From Solirubrobacter deserti (GTDB taxonomy: Bacteria > Actinomycetota > Thermoleophilia > Solirubrobacterales > Solirubrobacteraceae): DNA of 57,985 nucleotides. Under the pieces are notes generated by a model. That model was given only the letters and a program-made list of their open reading frames with translations. It was not told the origin of the DNA and ran no database searches. The DNA lies in assembly GCF_027587175.1 (NCBI RefSeq), contig NZ_JAPCID010000051.1:1-57985 (forward strand), read 5' to 3'. The position numbers and the translations under genes are program-made. Shown one piece after another: positions 30,943 through 39,980 of the stretch; position 1 is the first letter of the stretch; each line of letters begins with the position of its first letter.

Positions 30943-31919
30943 ACCTGCTCACCCTCGAGTCCGTGCCCGCCCTGCAGGCGGAGGTCCGTGCCCTCGCCGC
31001 CGAGCGCGGCGCCGTGATCCTCGCGCACAACTACCAGCGTCCGGAGGTCCAGGACGTGGCCGACTTCGTCGGCGACTCGCTCGGCCTGTCCCAGCAGGCG
31101 GCGAAGACCGACGCGGAGGTGATCGCGTTCTGCGGCGTGCACTTCATGGCCGAGACGGCCTCGGTGCTCTCGCCCCAGAAGACCGTGCTGATCCCCGACC
31201 TGGACGCCGGCTGCTCGCTCGCCGACTCCATCACGGCGCCGCAGCTGCGCGCGTGGAAGGCCAAGCACCCCGGCGCGATCGTGGTGATGTACGTCAACAC
31301 CACGGCCGAGGTGAAGGCCGAGACCGACTACTGCGTGACGTCCTCCAACGCCGTCCAGGTCGTCGAGCACATCTACCGCGAGCACGGCCCCGACACGGAG
31401 ATCCTGTTCGGCCCGGACATGTTCCTCGGCGCCTACGTCGAGAAGCAGACGGGCCGCAAGATGCACGTGTGGGACGGCGAGTGCCACGTGCACGCCGGCA
31501 TCCGCCCGTCGGACATCGCGGACATGCGCGCGGCGCACCCGGGCGCGGACTTTCTCATCCACCCCGAGTGCGGGTGCTCGACGAGCGTCATGGAGTACGT
31601 CGCGGCCGGCGACGTGGACGCCGACGGCGTCCACATGCTCTCGACCGGCGGGATGATGACGTGGGCCGCGCAGGCGCCCGCGGGGGCGACGGCCATCATG
31701 GCCACGGAGACCGGGATGCTGCACCCGCTCCAGATGGCGCGTCCCGACATCGACTTCGTCGCGGCCAACGAGGCGGCCGCGTGCCGCTACATGAAGATGA
31801 TCGAGCTGCCGAAGCTGCGTGACGCGCTGCGCGACCTGTCCGGCGTGGTCAAGGTGCCGGAGGCGATCGCCGAGCGCGCCCGCATCCCGATCGAGCGGAT
31901 GGTCGCGATCAACCCCTAG
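30939..31919 (+). CDS. nadA: quinolinate synthase
   Basis: 326 aa, [4Fe-4S] enzyme condensing iminoaspartate with dihydroxyacetone phosphate. Motifs: ILAHNYQRPEVQDVADFVGDSL, the first Cys ligand in FCGVHFMAETA, AYVNTTAEVKA-type segment (VMYVNTTAEVKAE), the second-region Cys in HPECGCSTSV and a late Cys in NEAAACRYMKM. The GTG start overlaps the nadC stop by 4 bp, so they form one operon. It converges with the calcium-binding protein gene (4-bp overlap). Confidence 0.95.
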   Translation: MNLLTLESVPALQAEVRALAAERGAVILAHNYQRPEVQDVADFVGDSLGLSQQAAKTDAEVIAFCGVHFMAETASVLSPQKTVLIPDLDAGCSLADSITAPQLRAWKAKHPGAIVVMYVNTTAEVKAETDYCVTSSNAVQVVEHIYREHGPDTEILFGPDMFLGAYVEKQTGRKMHVWDGECHVHAGIRPSDIADMRAAHPGADFLIHPECGCSTSVMEYVAAGDVDADGVHMLSTGGMMTWAAQAPAGATAIMATETGMLHPLQMARPDIDFVAANEAAACRYMKMIELPKLRDALRDLSGVVKVPEAIAERARIPIERMVAINP

Positions 31920-32548
31920 GCGAGCTCGTACGCGACGAGGAAGCCGTCCTCGAGCTCGGCGCTCTGGAGCACGACGCCCTTCTCGAGGTCCTCGTCGTCG
32001 TCGCAGGAGGAGGTCTCGGCGTCCACGTCGACCTCTTCCTCGACGCCGTCGTCGTCGGCCTCCTCCTCCTGGAAGAACTGGCCGGCCTCCTCGGTGACGT
32101 CGACGAACGTGGAGTCGTCCGCGGCCACGTCCTCGTCGTCGGCCGGCGCGGGGGTGCACTCGGTGTCGAGCGTGGCCGTGACCTTCTTGCCGGTCGCGAA
32201 CTCGCGGATCGTGATCGTCTCGCCGTCGAACGCGGTGACCTCGCCGGCGTGCTCGGCGCCGTCCTTGGTGCCGTCGCCGTCGGTGTCGGCCTTGCGCGGG
32301 TTGTTGCCCGACTCGACCTCGTCGCCGTCCTTGAGGGCGTCCTTGTCGGTGTCGGCCTTGCGCGGGTCCGTCTTGAGCTTGAACTCCTGGAGGTTCTTCA
32401 GGCCGTCCTTGTCGACGTCCTTGCCCTTCCAGGAGCCGCTGAGACGATGCTTGGCGGCGAAGGCTTCGGCCTTCGACTTCGCGGACGCGGTGCTGACGGG
32501 AACCAGCGTGAGAAGCGCCACGAGGGCGACGGAGCCGAGCTTGCGCAT
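31916..32548 (-). CDS. secreted acidic calcium-binding protein (thrombospondin type 3-like repeats)
   Basis: 210 aa. Sec signal peptide (MRKLGSVALVALLTLVPVSTASA). Residues ~45-100 carry three Asp-rich repeats of the form DKDGLKNLQEF, DTDKDALKDGDEV and DTDGDGTKDGAE, as in thrombospondin type 3 or EF-hand-like calcium loops. The C-terminal ~110 residues are highly acidic with two Cys that could form a disulfide. It is probably exported and calcium-stabilised. Role unknown; a structural or adhesive protein is one possibility. Confidence 0.78.
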   Translation of the reverse strand: MRKLGSVALVALLTLVPVSTASAKSKAEAFAAKHRLSGSWKGKDVDKDGLKNLQEFKLKTDPRKADTDKDALKDGDEVESGNNPRKADTDGDGTKDGAEHAGEVTAFDGETITIREFATGKKVTATLDTECTPAPADDEDVAADDSTFVDVTEEAGQFFQEEEADDDGVEEEVDVDAETSSCDDDEDLEKGVVLQSAELEDGFLVAYELA

Positions 32549-32578
32549 GCCCGGTACATCGGCCGGGAGCCGCGCGGC

Positions 32579-32962
32579 TTAAGCGTGTTCAGGCAGAAGT
32601 TCGAGGCCCCACTCGGCCGCGTCGCGCACGGCCGGCAGGTTCTCGCGCCGGCGCTCGAACTCGACCGGCGTGTACGCGTGCACGTCGGCGGGTGCGCCCA
32701 TCTCGTAGGCGTCCCACAACGTCCCGGTCACGTACACGCGCTCGAGCCACGGCACGCCGTCGAAGTGCTCGGAGACGAGCACGATCACGTACTCGGGCCC
32801 GCGCTCGCGCTGAGCGCCGGCACCACGCAGATCCGCCACCCGCGCGCCGCCGAGCAGCGCGCGGTCAAGCGGCCACCGGTCCGAGACCCGGCGCACGTAG
32901 CGCTCGAGCTCGCGGTGATTGAGCTCGTCGAAAGCGGTCACCCAGCTCCTATTGTGGCCCAT
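32579..32962 (-). CDS. hypothetical protein, possibly minimal nucleotidyltransferase-like
   Basis: 127 aa, no signal peptide. A segment GGARVADLRGAG followed by EYVIVLVSEHFDGVPW faintly recalls the GS-x-aRG and beta-strand layout of minimal nucleotidyltransferases, but the catalytic Asp pair is not clear, so I do not assign activity. The C-terminal half (DVHAYTPVEFERRRENLPAVRDAAEWGLELL) is typical of such proteins' ends. It overlaps nothing and lies between two leftward secreted genes. Confidence 0.5.
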   Translation of the reverse strand: MGHNRSWVTAFDELNHRELERYVRRVSDRWPLDRALLGGARVADLRGAGAQRERGPEYVIVLVSEHFDGVPWLERVYVTGTLWDAYEMGAPADVHAYTPVEFERRRENLPAVRDAAEWGLELLPEHA

Positions 32963-32999
32963 GGGTGGGGACGGGGCAAGCCGCCCCCACAGCCTTTTC

Positions 33000-33349
33000 T
33001 CATGGTTGGACGGTTATCCGGTCCAGGGCGGGCGGCGCGAGCGGGGCGCCGGCCGTTGTGCGGCCCATGTACGCGACGAACGCGTCGAGGTCCACGACGC
33101 CGCCGACGCGGTCGGTTCCTGCGGGCAGCACGGCGAAGTTGTCGCCGCCGTCGGCGAGGTAGTGCTGACCGTGATGCGGTAGTTGCCGCTCGGCGTGACC
33201 GCCTCACCGCCGATGGTGAGATCGGTCACGGGATTGGCGGCCGAGGCGCACGCGGTGTTGAGGATCGAGTCCGCGACGTTGCGGTTGAACGTGTAGCGCA
33301 CGGACGCCGACGGCGAGGTCAGCGCCAGGAGAACGGCGATGCGCTGCAT
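33000..33349 (-). pseudogene. 5'-nucleotidase C-terminal remnant with frameshift
   Basis: Starts with a signal-like MQRIAVLLALTSPSAS and passes directly into the last part of a 5'-nucleotidase/UshA-type C-terminal domain (VRYTFNRNVAD...LTIGGEAVTPSGNYRITVS). At about 33170 the frame must shift by one base to continue as YLADGGDNFAVL...VGGVVDLDAFVAYM, the family's typical end, with the stop at 33000. The catalytic metallophosphatase domain (~400 residues) is missing altogether. It is a deletion remnant plus a 1-nt frameshift, unless the assembly is faulty. Confidence 0.65.
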
Positions 33350-33377
33350 AGGCAGCGCACTGCCCGCTCAGCGGGGC

Positions 33378-34628
33378 CTAGTTGAACTCATCCTGTGAAT
33401 GCGGGCCGACACACGCGACGGAAAGCGATTCCGAGATGCCGCGCGCCACTTCCACGACGTCGTCGTAGGTCACCGCGTCGAGCGCCTCGATCGCCTTGTC
33501 GGGATCGATGTCCTGCCCGAAGACGACGGTCTGCTGCGCCGCGTGGCGGGCGACGGCGTTCGTGTTCTCGAACGCGAGGACGCGCCGGCCGGCCGCGTAC
33601 GCGCGCGCCCGCTCGACCTCCTCCTCGGACGGCCCCTCGGTGCGCAGCTCCTCGACGATCTCGCGCATGCGGGTGAACGCCTCGACGCACTTGCCGGACT
33701 CCAGGCCCGCGGAGAGCTGCAGGATCGGCACGTCCGAGAACGAGTGGTCGATCGCGTACACGCTGTAGGCGAGGCCGCGCTGCTCGCGGATCTCGTCGAA
33801 CAGCCGCGAGCCCATCGAGCCGCCCAGCAGGGTCGAGTAGACGGCCAGCGCGGCGCGCTCGGAACCGACGCGGGGGTCGATCGACGGCCGGTAGGACATC
33901 CGTAGGTGCGACTGGGCCGACTCGCGCTCCTCGACCAGCGTCGTCGGCTGGAACGCCGGCGCCGGCTCGGCCTTGCCGTTGCCCGAGATCGACGGGAAGC
34001 GGCCGAACAGCTCGGCCATCTCGGAGTTCTCGGGCAGGTGGTCCAGGTTGCCGACCAGGAACGCGCCGCCGCGCGAGCCGACCCACTGGCGGCGGCGGAA
34101 GGCGAGGATGCCGTCGCGCGTGAAGGTGTCTCGCAGGTGCTCGGTCGGGCCGAGGACGGGGCGGCCGAGCGGGTGGTCGCCGAACGCGGCCTTGTCGATC
34201 AGGTGCTCGGCGATCACCGACGGCTGGTCGTGCGCGCGCGCGATCTCCTGGATCACGACGCCGCGCTCGCGGTCGAGCTCCTCGGCGTCGATCTTCGGGC
34301 GCCCGACGAAGTCGGTCAGCAGGTCGATCGCCTCCGCGGCGACCTCGGCACGGCACGTGATGTGGAAGGCGACGAGATCGTGGGACGTGTACGCGTTCAG
34401 GACGGCGCCCATGGTCTCCGCGGTCTGGTTGACCTTGCGGTAGTCGTCGTACTTCTGCCCGCCCTTGAAGACCAGATGCTCCAGGAAGTGGGCCATCCCG
34501 TTCTCCTCGGCCCGCTCCGTGCGCGCGCCCGCGTCAAAGGCGACGAGGATCGTCGTCGACCGCGTGGGCAGCTCGACACGGTGCAGCGGCAGGCCGTTCG
34601 GCAGGGATGAGGACTCGATGCGCGCCAT
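33378..34628 (-). CDS. M16-family zinc protease (insulinase/processing peptidase type)
   Basis: 416 aa. Inverted zinc motif HxxEH is present as H47-F-L-E50-H51 (GMAHFLEHLVFKG), with the third ligand Glu in GVVIQEIARAHD about 75 residues on. Two M16 lobes fit the length; the second has YRPSIDPRVGSERAALAVY and EIREQRGLAYSVYA. Bacterial members are cytoplasmic or exported peptide-degrading enzymes; no signal peptide is seen. Divergent from ftsE with 83 bp between. Confidence 0.92.
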   Translation of the reverse strand: MARIESSSLPNGLPLHRVELPTRSTTILVAFDAGARTERAEENGMAHFLEHLVFKGGQKYDDYRKVNQTAETMGAVLNAYTSHDLVAFHITCRAEVAAEAIDLLTDFVGRPKIDAEELDRERGVVIQEIARAHDQPSVIAEHLIDKAAFGDHPLGRPVLGPTEHLRDTFTRDGILAFRRRQWVGSRGGAFLVGNLDHLPENSEMAELFGRFPSISGNGKAEPAPAFQPTTLVEERESAQSHLRMSYRPSIDPRVGSERAALAVYSTLLGGSMGSRLFDEIREQRGLAYSVYAIDHSFSDVPILQLSAGLESGKCVEAFTRMREIVEELRTEGPSEEEVERARAYAAGRRVLAFENTNAVARHAAQQTVVFGQDIDPDKAIEALDAVTYDDVVEVARGISESLSVACVGPHSQDEFN

Positions 34629-34711
34629 GGTCGGATCAGCGTACTCAACCGGCCTTGCAGGGAACCTTGCGTACCGGGCGTATCCCCCCGCGTACCCTCG
34701 ACGGGAGCCTC

Positions 34712-35526
<815 letters not shown>

Positions 35527-35530
<4 letters not shown>

Positions 35531-36420
35531 AGCCCGTCTTCTTCCTGCGCGAGGCGCTGCGGGCGCTCAAGCGCAACGCGATCCCGAGCTTCGCCGCCAT
35601 GGCCACCGTGCTCGTCACGGTGCTCGTGCTCGGCGTGTTCATCCCGGTCGTGCAGGCCACGACCGGCGCGGCCAACGAGGTCCGCGGCAAGGTGATCGCC
35701 GACGTCTACCTCAAGACGGACGCCAAGCGGGCCGACATCGAGCGTGTCGACCGCCTGCTCAAGTCCGAGCCGATGATCTCGAAGGTCGAGTTCATCTCCA
35801 AGGACCAGGCCTACAAGGCCGAGCGCGAGCGCAACCCGAAGGCCTACGAGCTGCTCGGCTCCAACCCGCTGCCGGACACGTTCCGCATCACGCCGGGCAA
35901 TCCGGACGACATCGGCAAGATCCGCGACGCGCTCGCGCCCTCGGCTCCCGGCGGCGGCCGCACGGTCGTCGATCCCGCGATCGACGAGGTGCGCAACCGC
36001 GAGGAGGACACCAACAAGATCCTCGCGGTGACCAACGTCGTGAAGATCACCATGGCGCTGCTCGCGGGCCTGCTCGGCATCGCGTCGATGCTGCTGATCG
36101 CGAACACGATCCGCCTGTCGCTCTACGCCCGCCGGCGCGAGGTCGAGGTCATGAAGCTCGTGGGCGCGACGGACTGGTTCATCCGCTGGCCGTTCGTGCT
36201 CGAGGGCGTGATCGTCGGCCTGTTCGGCGGCGTGGTCGCGATCCTGCTCCTGGCGGTGGTCAAGATCGCCGTGGTCGACCCGCTCGCCGCGGACTTCGCG
36301 CTGATCGCGGCGCCCGAGACGATCGACTTCCCGCTGCTGATCGGCCTGCTGCTCGTCGCGGCCGTGTCGGTCTCCGCGCTGGGCTCCGGCCTCAGCCTGC
36401 GGAAGTTCCTACGCGTCTAG
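35527..36420 (+). CDS. ftsX: cell-division protein FtsX
   Basis: 297 aa with the FtsX layout: one N-terminal membrane helix (VLVTVLVLGVFIPVV), a ~130-residue extracellular domain, then three helices (TMALLAGLLGIASMLLIANTI, VIVGLFGGVVAILLLAVV, LLIGLLLVAAVSVSALGSGL). The cytoplasmic loop with LYARRREVEVMKLVGATDWFIRWPF contacts FtsE. Its extracellular loop probably activates a cell-wall hydrolase; none is adjacent. The 3' end overlaps the LOV gene by 29 bp on the other strand. Confidence 0.93.
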
Positions 36421-38035
36421 CGACCAGCACCGCCACGTCGTCGCGGCGCGCCCCCGCGTGCGCCGCGGCGCGGTCCACCCGCCCGGCGATCGAGGACGCG
36501 TCCTCGCGCGTGGCCGCGCGCAGCAGCGCCTCGAGCCCCGCGAGCCCGTACTGGTCGCCGGTCGTGCGGGCCTCGGTCACGCCGTCGGTGAACAGCACGA
36601 GCGACTCCTGCTCGCCGAGCTCGAACGTGACGTCGAGGAGCTTCGGGTCCGGCACCCAGCCGAGCACGGAGCCGGGCTTGCCGACCGGCTCCACGTCGCC
36701 GTCGCGCCGCATCACGAGCGGCATCGGGTGTCCGGCGCAACAGATCGTCGCTCTGAGATCGACCGGTGGGGCTGCCGCCCCCCCGGAGCCCCCGCGCTTC
36801 CGGCCGTTGACCTCGAGCCGGCAGAACGCAACCGTGCAGTAGCGCCCGCCGCCCTCACCGCGCTCCGACAGCAGCGTGCGGTTGATGACGTCGAGGATCC
36901 TGCTCGGGCTCTCCTCGTACTGGGCCGCGGTGCGCACCGTGTGGCGGACCTGCGCGGTGAGCGCGGCGGCGCGCGCGCCCTTGCCGGTGACGTCGCCGAT
37001 CACCAGATCGATGCCGTTCTCGCGGGGCAGGACGTCGTAGAAGTCGCCGCCGATGAGGCTGCCGTCGCCCGCGGGCCGGTAGCGCGCGGCAATGTCCATG
37101 CCGTCGAACGTCGGCAGGCGCTCCGGGAGCAGGCCCTGCTGCAGCGACCGCGCGACCGTGCCGAGGTTCTCGTACAGGCGCGCGTTGTCGATCGCGAGCG
37201 CGGCGCGCAGCGCGAGGTCCTCGGCCAGCACGAGATCCTGCTGGCCGTACTGGCGACCGGGCTGGCAGGCCGCGAAGGTGACGGCGCCGAAGATCGTCCC
37301 GCGCGCCTTCAGCGGCACGATCATCGCCTTGGCCGGCCGTCCGAGCAGCGTGTCGGTGTCGACGATCTCGGCCCGGCCGCTCTGCACGGCGCGCACGAGG
37401 GACTCGTTGTCCTGCACCGCGGACGGGTTGGGACGCCGGCGCAGCATGTGCTCCATCTCCGCGTCGGCGGCCGCGGACGAGAGCCGGCGCACCTCGTCGT
37501 GGCGGATCTCCTCCACGAGGCAGACGTCGCCCAGGAACGGCACGGACAGGCGCGCCAGCGAGGCGAGCGTCGAGTCCAGGTCCAGCGACGCGTTCAGCAG
37601 CGGACCGGCGTTGGCGAGGAAGCTCGAGCGGCGCTCGGCGATCTCGGCCAGCGCGCGCGGCTCCCGGTAGGCGGTGACGTCGACCTGCACGCCGACGAAG
37701 CGCGCGACCGTGCCGTCCGCGTCGCGCACCGGCGCGATGTGGACCTCGTTCCAGAACGGGGTGCCGTCCTTGCGGTAGTTGCGCAGGTGGACGGTGGTGG
37801 AGCGCTCCTCCGCGATCGCGCGGCGCAGCTCGTCGATCGCCTCCGGGTCCGTGTCGGCCCCCTGCAGGAAGCGGCAGTTGCGCCCGAGCACCTCGTCCTC
37901 GGCGTAGCCCGTCATGTCGAGGAACGACTGGTTGACGTAGACGATCGGGTGGTCCGGCCGGTGCGGGTCCGTGAGCAGGAACCCGGTTCCGGACTGGTCG
38001 AGCGCCTCGTCGAAGAGGGCCAGATCGCCGGCCAC
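36392..38035 (-). CDS. LOV-GAF-PP2C (SpoIIE-type) blue-light-regulated phosphatase
   Basis: 547 aa. Residues ~10-125 form a LOV domain with the flavin signature GRNCRFLQG (photoactive Cys54), then NYRKDGTPFWNEVHIAPV and FVGVQVDVT, which supply the flavin-binding Asn, Phe and Gln. Residues ~145-290 are a GAF domain. Residues ~305-545 are an RsbU/SpoIIE PP2C phosphatase with IGGDFYDVLP, DVTGKGARAA, FTDGVTEART and DDVAVLVARR. It should dephosphorylate a phospho-STAS partner when blue light forms the flavin-Cys adduct. The STAS gene lies directly upstream (3-bp gap) and a HATPase kinase gene is divergent, forming a complete partner-switching module. A ~15-residue Gly/Ala insert sits in the PP2C domain. 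GTG start. Confidence 0.92.
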   Translation of the reverse strand: MAGDLALFDEALDQSGTGFLLTDPHRPDHPIVYVNQSFLDMTGYAEDEVLGRNCRFLQGADTDPEAIDELRRAIAEERSTTVHLRNYRKDGTPFWNEVHIAPVRDADGTVARFVGVQVDVTAYREPRALAEIAERRSSFLANAGPLLNASLDLDSTLASLARLSVPFLGDVCLVEEIRHDEVRRLSSAAADAEMEHMLRRRPNPSAVQDNESLVRAVQSGRAEIVDTDTLLGRPAKAMIVPLKARGTIFGAVTFAACQPGRQYGQQDLVLAEDLALRAALAIDNARLYENLGTVARSLQQGLLPERLPTFDGMDIAARYRPAGDGSLIGGDFYDVLPRENGIDLVIGDVTGKGARAAALTAQVRHTVRTAAQYEESPSRILDVINRTLLSERGEGGGRYCTVAFCRLEVNGRKRGGSGGAAAPPVDLRATICCAGHPMPLVMRRDGDVEPVGKPGSVLGWVPDPKLLDVTFELGEQESLVLFTDGVTEARTTGDQYGLAGLEALLRAATREDASSIAGRVDRAAAHAGARRDDVAVLVARRVGTSAG

Positions 38036-38038
38036 CGG

Positions 38039-38353
38039 CTATTCCTCGAGGTTGAGCCGGTCCGTCACTTCCGCGAGCTCCAGGACACGGCGCGGCTCGC
38101 CGTCACCCGGGATCACGATGAACGTCCGGCCCTCCTCGCGGGCACGGACGTCGGCGTCCAGGACGAGCTGCAGGCCGGTGGAGTCGAAGAACGACACCTC
38201 CCGCAGGTCGAGCACCAGCACCTGGGGCTTGTCCTCCTCGGCGCGGCGGAGCTCCTCCTCCGCGCGAGGCCCCGTCTCCATGTCCAGCTCACCCCGGATC
38301 ACGATCCGGAGCTTGCCGTTGGACTGCTGTCTTTCAACTTTAAATGAGAGCAC
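38039..38353 (-). CDS. STAS-domain anti-sigma factor antagonist
   Basis: 104 aa STAS domain: IRGELDMETGPRAEEEL, then VLDLREVSFFDSTGLQLVLDA with the phosphorylatable Ser in DSTG. In RsbV-type switching the unphosphorylated form sequesters the anti-sigma kinase and frees the sigma factor. GTG at 38351-38353 is chosen because AAGGAA lies 4 nt upstream; the in-frame ATG at 38395 would collide with the divergent gene's start. Co-transcribed with the LOV phosphatase, its predicted activator. Confidence 0.88.
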   Translation of the reverse strand: MLSFKVERQQSNGKLRIVIRGELDMETGPRAEEELRRAEEDKPQVLVLDLREVSFFDSTGLQLVLDADVRAREEGRTFIVIPGDGEPRRVLELAEVTDRLNLEE

Positions 38354-38364
38354 GACGTTCCTTG

Positions 38365-38382
38365 CGGGTACGGCTGTACCCG
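38365..38382 (+). promoter_or_regulatory. inverted repeat between STAS and HATPase genes
   Basis: Perfect 7-bp arms CGGGTAC and GTACCCG with a 4-nt spacer, in the 40-bp divergent gap of the LOV module. It lies 11 bp before the HATPase ATG and just upstream of the STAS ribosome site. It could be an operator controlling both directions or the base of a hairpin in the HATPase leader. Confidence 0.4.
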
Positions 38383-38393
38383 TCAACCGGCCC

Positions 38394-38768
38394 ATGGTCT
38401 ACTCGCAAAGCTTCCCAAAAACTCGAGCGGCAGCCGCCCACGCCCGCGAGATGCTGGCGCAGATGGACGGTGCGCTGCCTGAATCGACGCTCGACGACGC
38501 CCGTCTGCTCACCTCCGAGCTGGTCGCCAACGCCGTCGAGCACGTGCCCGATGACGGCGCGGTCGAGGTCCGGATGGACGTCTCGGATGAGCGTCTACGC
38601 GTCGAGGTGTACGACAATGGCGCCGGGTTCGAGTGGGTGCCCCGGCGCGCCGGCGCGGGCAACGAGCGCGGGTGGGGGTTGCACTTCACCGACGCGGTCG
38701 CCTCCCGCTGGGCGGTGGAGCGCGGGGAGCGCACCTGCGTCTGGTTCGAGCTCGAAGTGCGGGCTTAG
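38394..38768 (+). CDS. RsbW-like HATPase (anti-sigma factor kinase)
   Basis: 124 aa HATPase_c domain of the GHKL type: N-box LTSELVANAVEHVP, G1 box YDNGAGFEW, G2 box RGWGLHFTDAV. Stand-alone domains like this are serine kinases of STAS proteins and anti-sigma factors. Divergent from STAS and LOV-PP2C genes, so it is the probable switch partner: blue light would favour STAS dephosphorylation and sigma release. The cognate sigma factor is not in the window. Confidence 0.86.
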   Translation: MVYSQSFPKTRAAAAHAREMLAQMDGALPESTLDDARLLTSELVANAVEHVPDDGAVEVRMDVSDERLRVEVYDNGAGFEWVPRRAGAGNERGWGLHFTDAVASRWAVERGERTCVWFELEVRA

Positions 38769-38807
38769 CGTCATCTGACAAACGGGCACTAACGTGAGGC
38801 GTCGTCC

Positions 38808-39980
38808 ATGCGAACGCTCCGCACCGCTCTTCTCATCCTCCTCGTCCCGCTCGCGTTGATCGTCGGCATCCTGCTCGGCGGACACCCCGAGTTCCTGCCC
38901 GGCTTCGCGCGTGACACGCTCGTCGCCGACAGCGACGGGCGCCTGTACGAGGAGGCGGTGGACAAGATCGAGGCCGACTACTACCGCGAGGTCGACCGCG
39001 GCAAGCTGCTCAACACGTCGCTCGAGAAGGCCGTGGAGTCGCTCGACGACCAGTTCTCGCACTACTTCTCGCCGACCGAATACCACGCGTTCCAGCTCGA
39101 CACCGAGGGCGCCTTCGAGGGCGTCGGGATGAGCGTGACGGCCGTGGCCGAGGGCCTGCGCGTGGCCGAGGTCTACGACGGCTCGCCGGCCAAGGAGGGC
39201 GGGCTCAAGCCCGGCGACGTCATCACCAGCGCCAACGGCAAATCGCTGAAGGGCAAGACCTCCGAGGAGTCCACGACGCTGATCAAGGGGCCGGCCGGAA
39301 CCGAGGTGACGCTGGGGCTCAAGGACGGGCGCAAGCTCAAGCTCGAACGTGCCAAGGTGGACATCCCGATCGTCCAGAGCCGGACCGAGACCCATGACGG
39401 CAAGAAGATCGCGCACGTGTCGCTCGCCGGCTTCACGTCGGGCTCGGGCGACGACGTCGACCGCGCGGTCAAGGAGCAGCTCAAGCGGGGCGCCGAGGGC
39501 GTCGTGTTCGACCTGCGCCACAACGGCGGCGGGCTGCTCAACGAGGCCGTGGAGGTCGCGTCCGTGTTCCTCAAGGACGGGCGGGTCGTGTCCACCAAGG
39601 GCCGCTCGCGGCCGGAGCGCAAGTACAACGCGACGGGCGGCGCGATCGCGTCCGACGTCCCGGTGGTCGTGCTCGTCGACCAGGGCTCGGCGTCGGCGTC
39701 GGAGATCGTCACGGGCGCGCTGCAGGACCGCAAGCGCGCCAAGGTCGTCGGCACGCGCACGTACGGCAAGGGCGTCTTCCAGGAGATCATGCGGCTCGAG
39801 AACGGCGGCGCGCTGGACATCACCGTCGGCGAGTACTTCACGCCGTCCGGCCGCAACCTCGGCGGCGGTGGGGTGCAGAAGGGCGCGGGTATAACCCCGG
39901 ACATCCAGGCGTCCGACAATCCCGAGACCGAGCCCGACGAGGCGCTCGACAAGGCACTGGAGACGGTGACCAAGGATTGA
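38808..39980 (+). CDS. ctpA: C-terminal processing peptidase (S41 family)
   Basis: 390 aa. One N-terminal membrane anchor or signal (LLILLVPLALIVGILLG), an S41 N-terminal helix bundle (~45-95), a PDZ domain (~95-170: GVGMSVTAV...GLKPGDVITSANGK) and the S41 catalytic core with nucleophile Ser in GSASASEIVTGAL and Lys in RTYGKGVFQE. It cleaves C-terminal tails of secreted or membrane proteins. It sits downstream of ftsEX, the same neighbourhood as ctpB in Bacillus. Its stop overlaps the rnr TTG (TTGA). Confidence 0.94.
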   Translation: MRTLRTALLILLVPLALIVGILLGGHPEFLPGFARDTLVADSDGRLYEEAVDKIEADYYREVDRGKLLNTSLEKAVESLDDQFSHYFSPTEYHAFQLDTEGAFEGVGMSVTAVAEGLRVAEVYDGSPAKEGGLKPGDVITSANGKSLKGKTSEESTTLIKGPAGTEVTLGLKDGRKLKLERAKVDIPIVQSRTETHDGKKIAHVSLAGFTSGSGDDVDRAVKEQLKRGAEGVVFDLRHNGGGLLNEAVEVASVFLKDGRVVSTKGRSRPERKYNATGGAIASDVPVVVLVDQGSASASEIVTGALQDRKRAKVVGTRTYGKGVFQEIMRLENGGALDITVGEYFTPSGRNLGGGGVQKGAGITPDIQASDNPETEPDEALDKALETVTKD

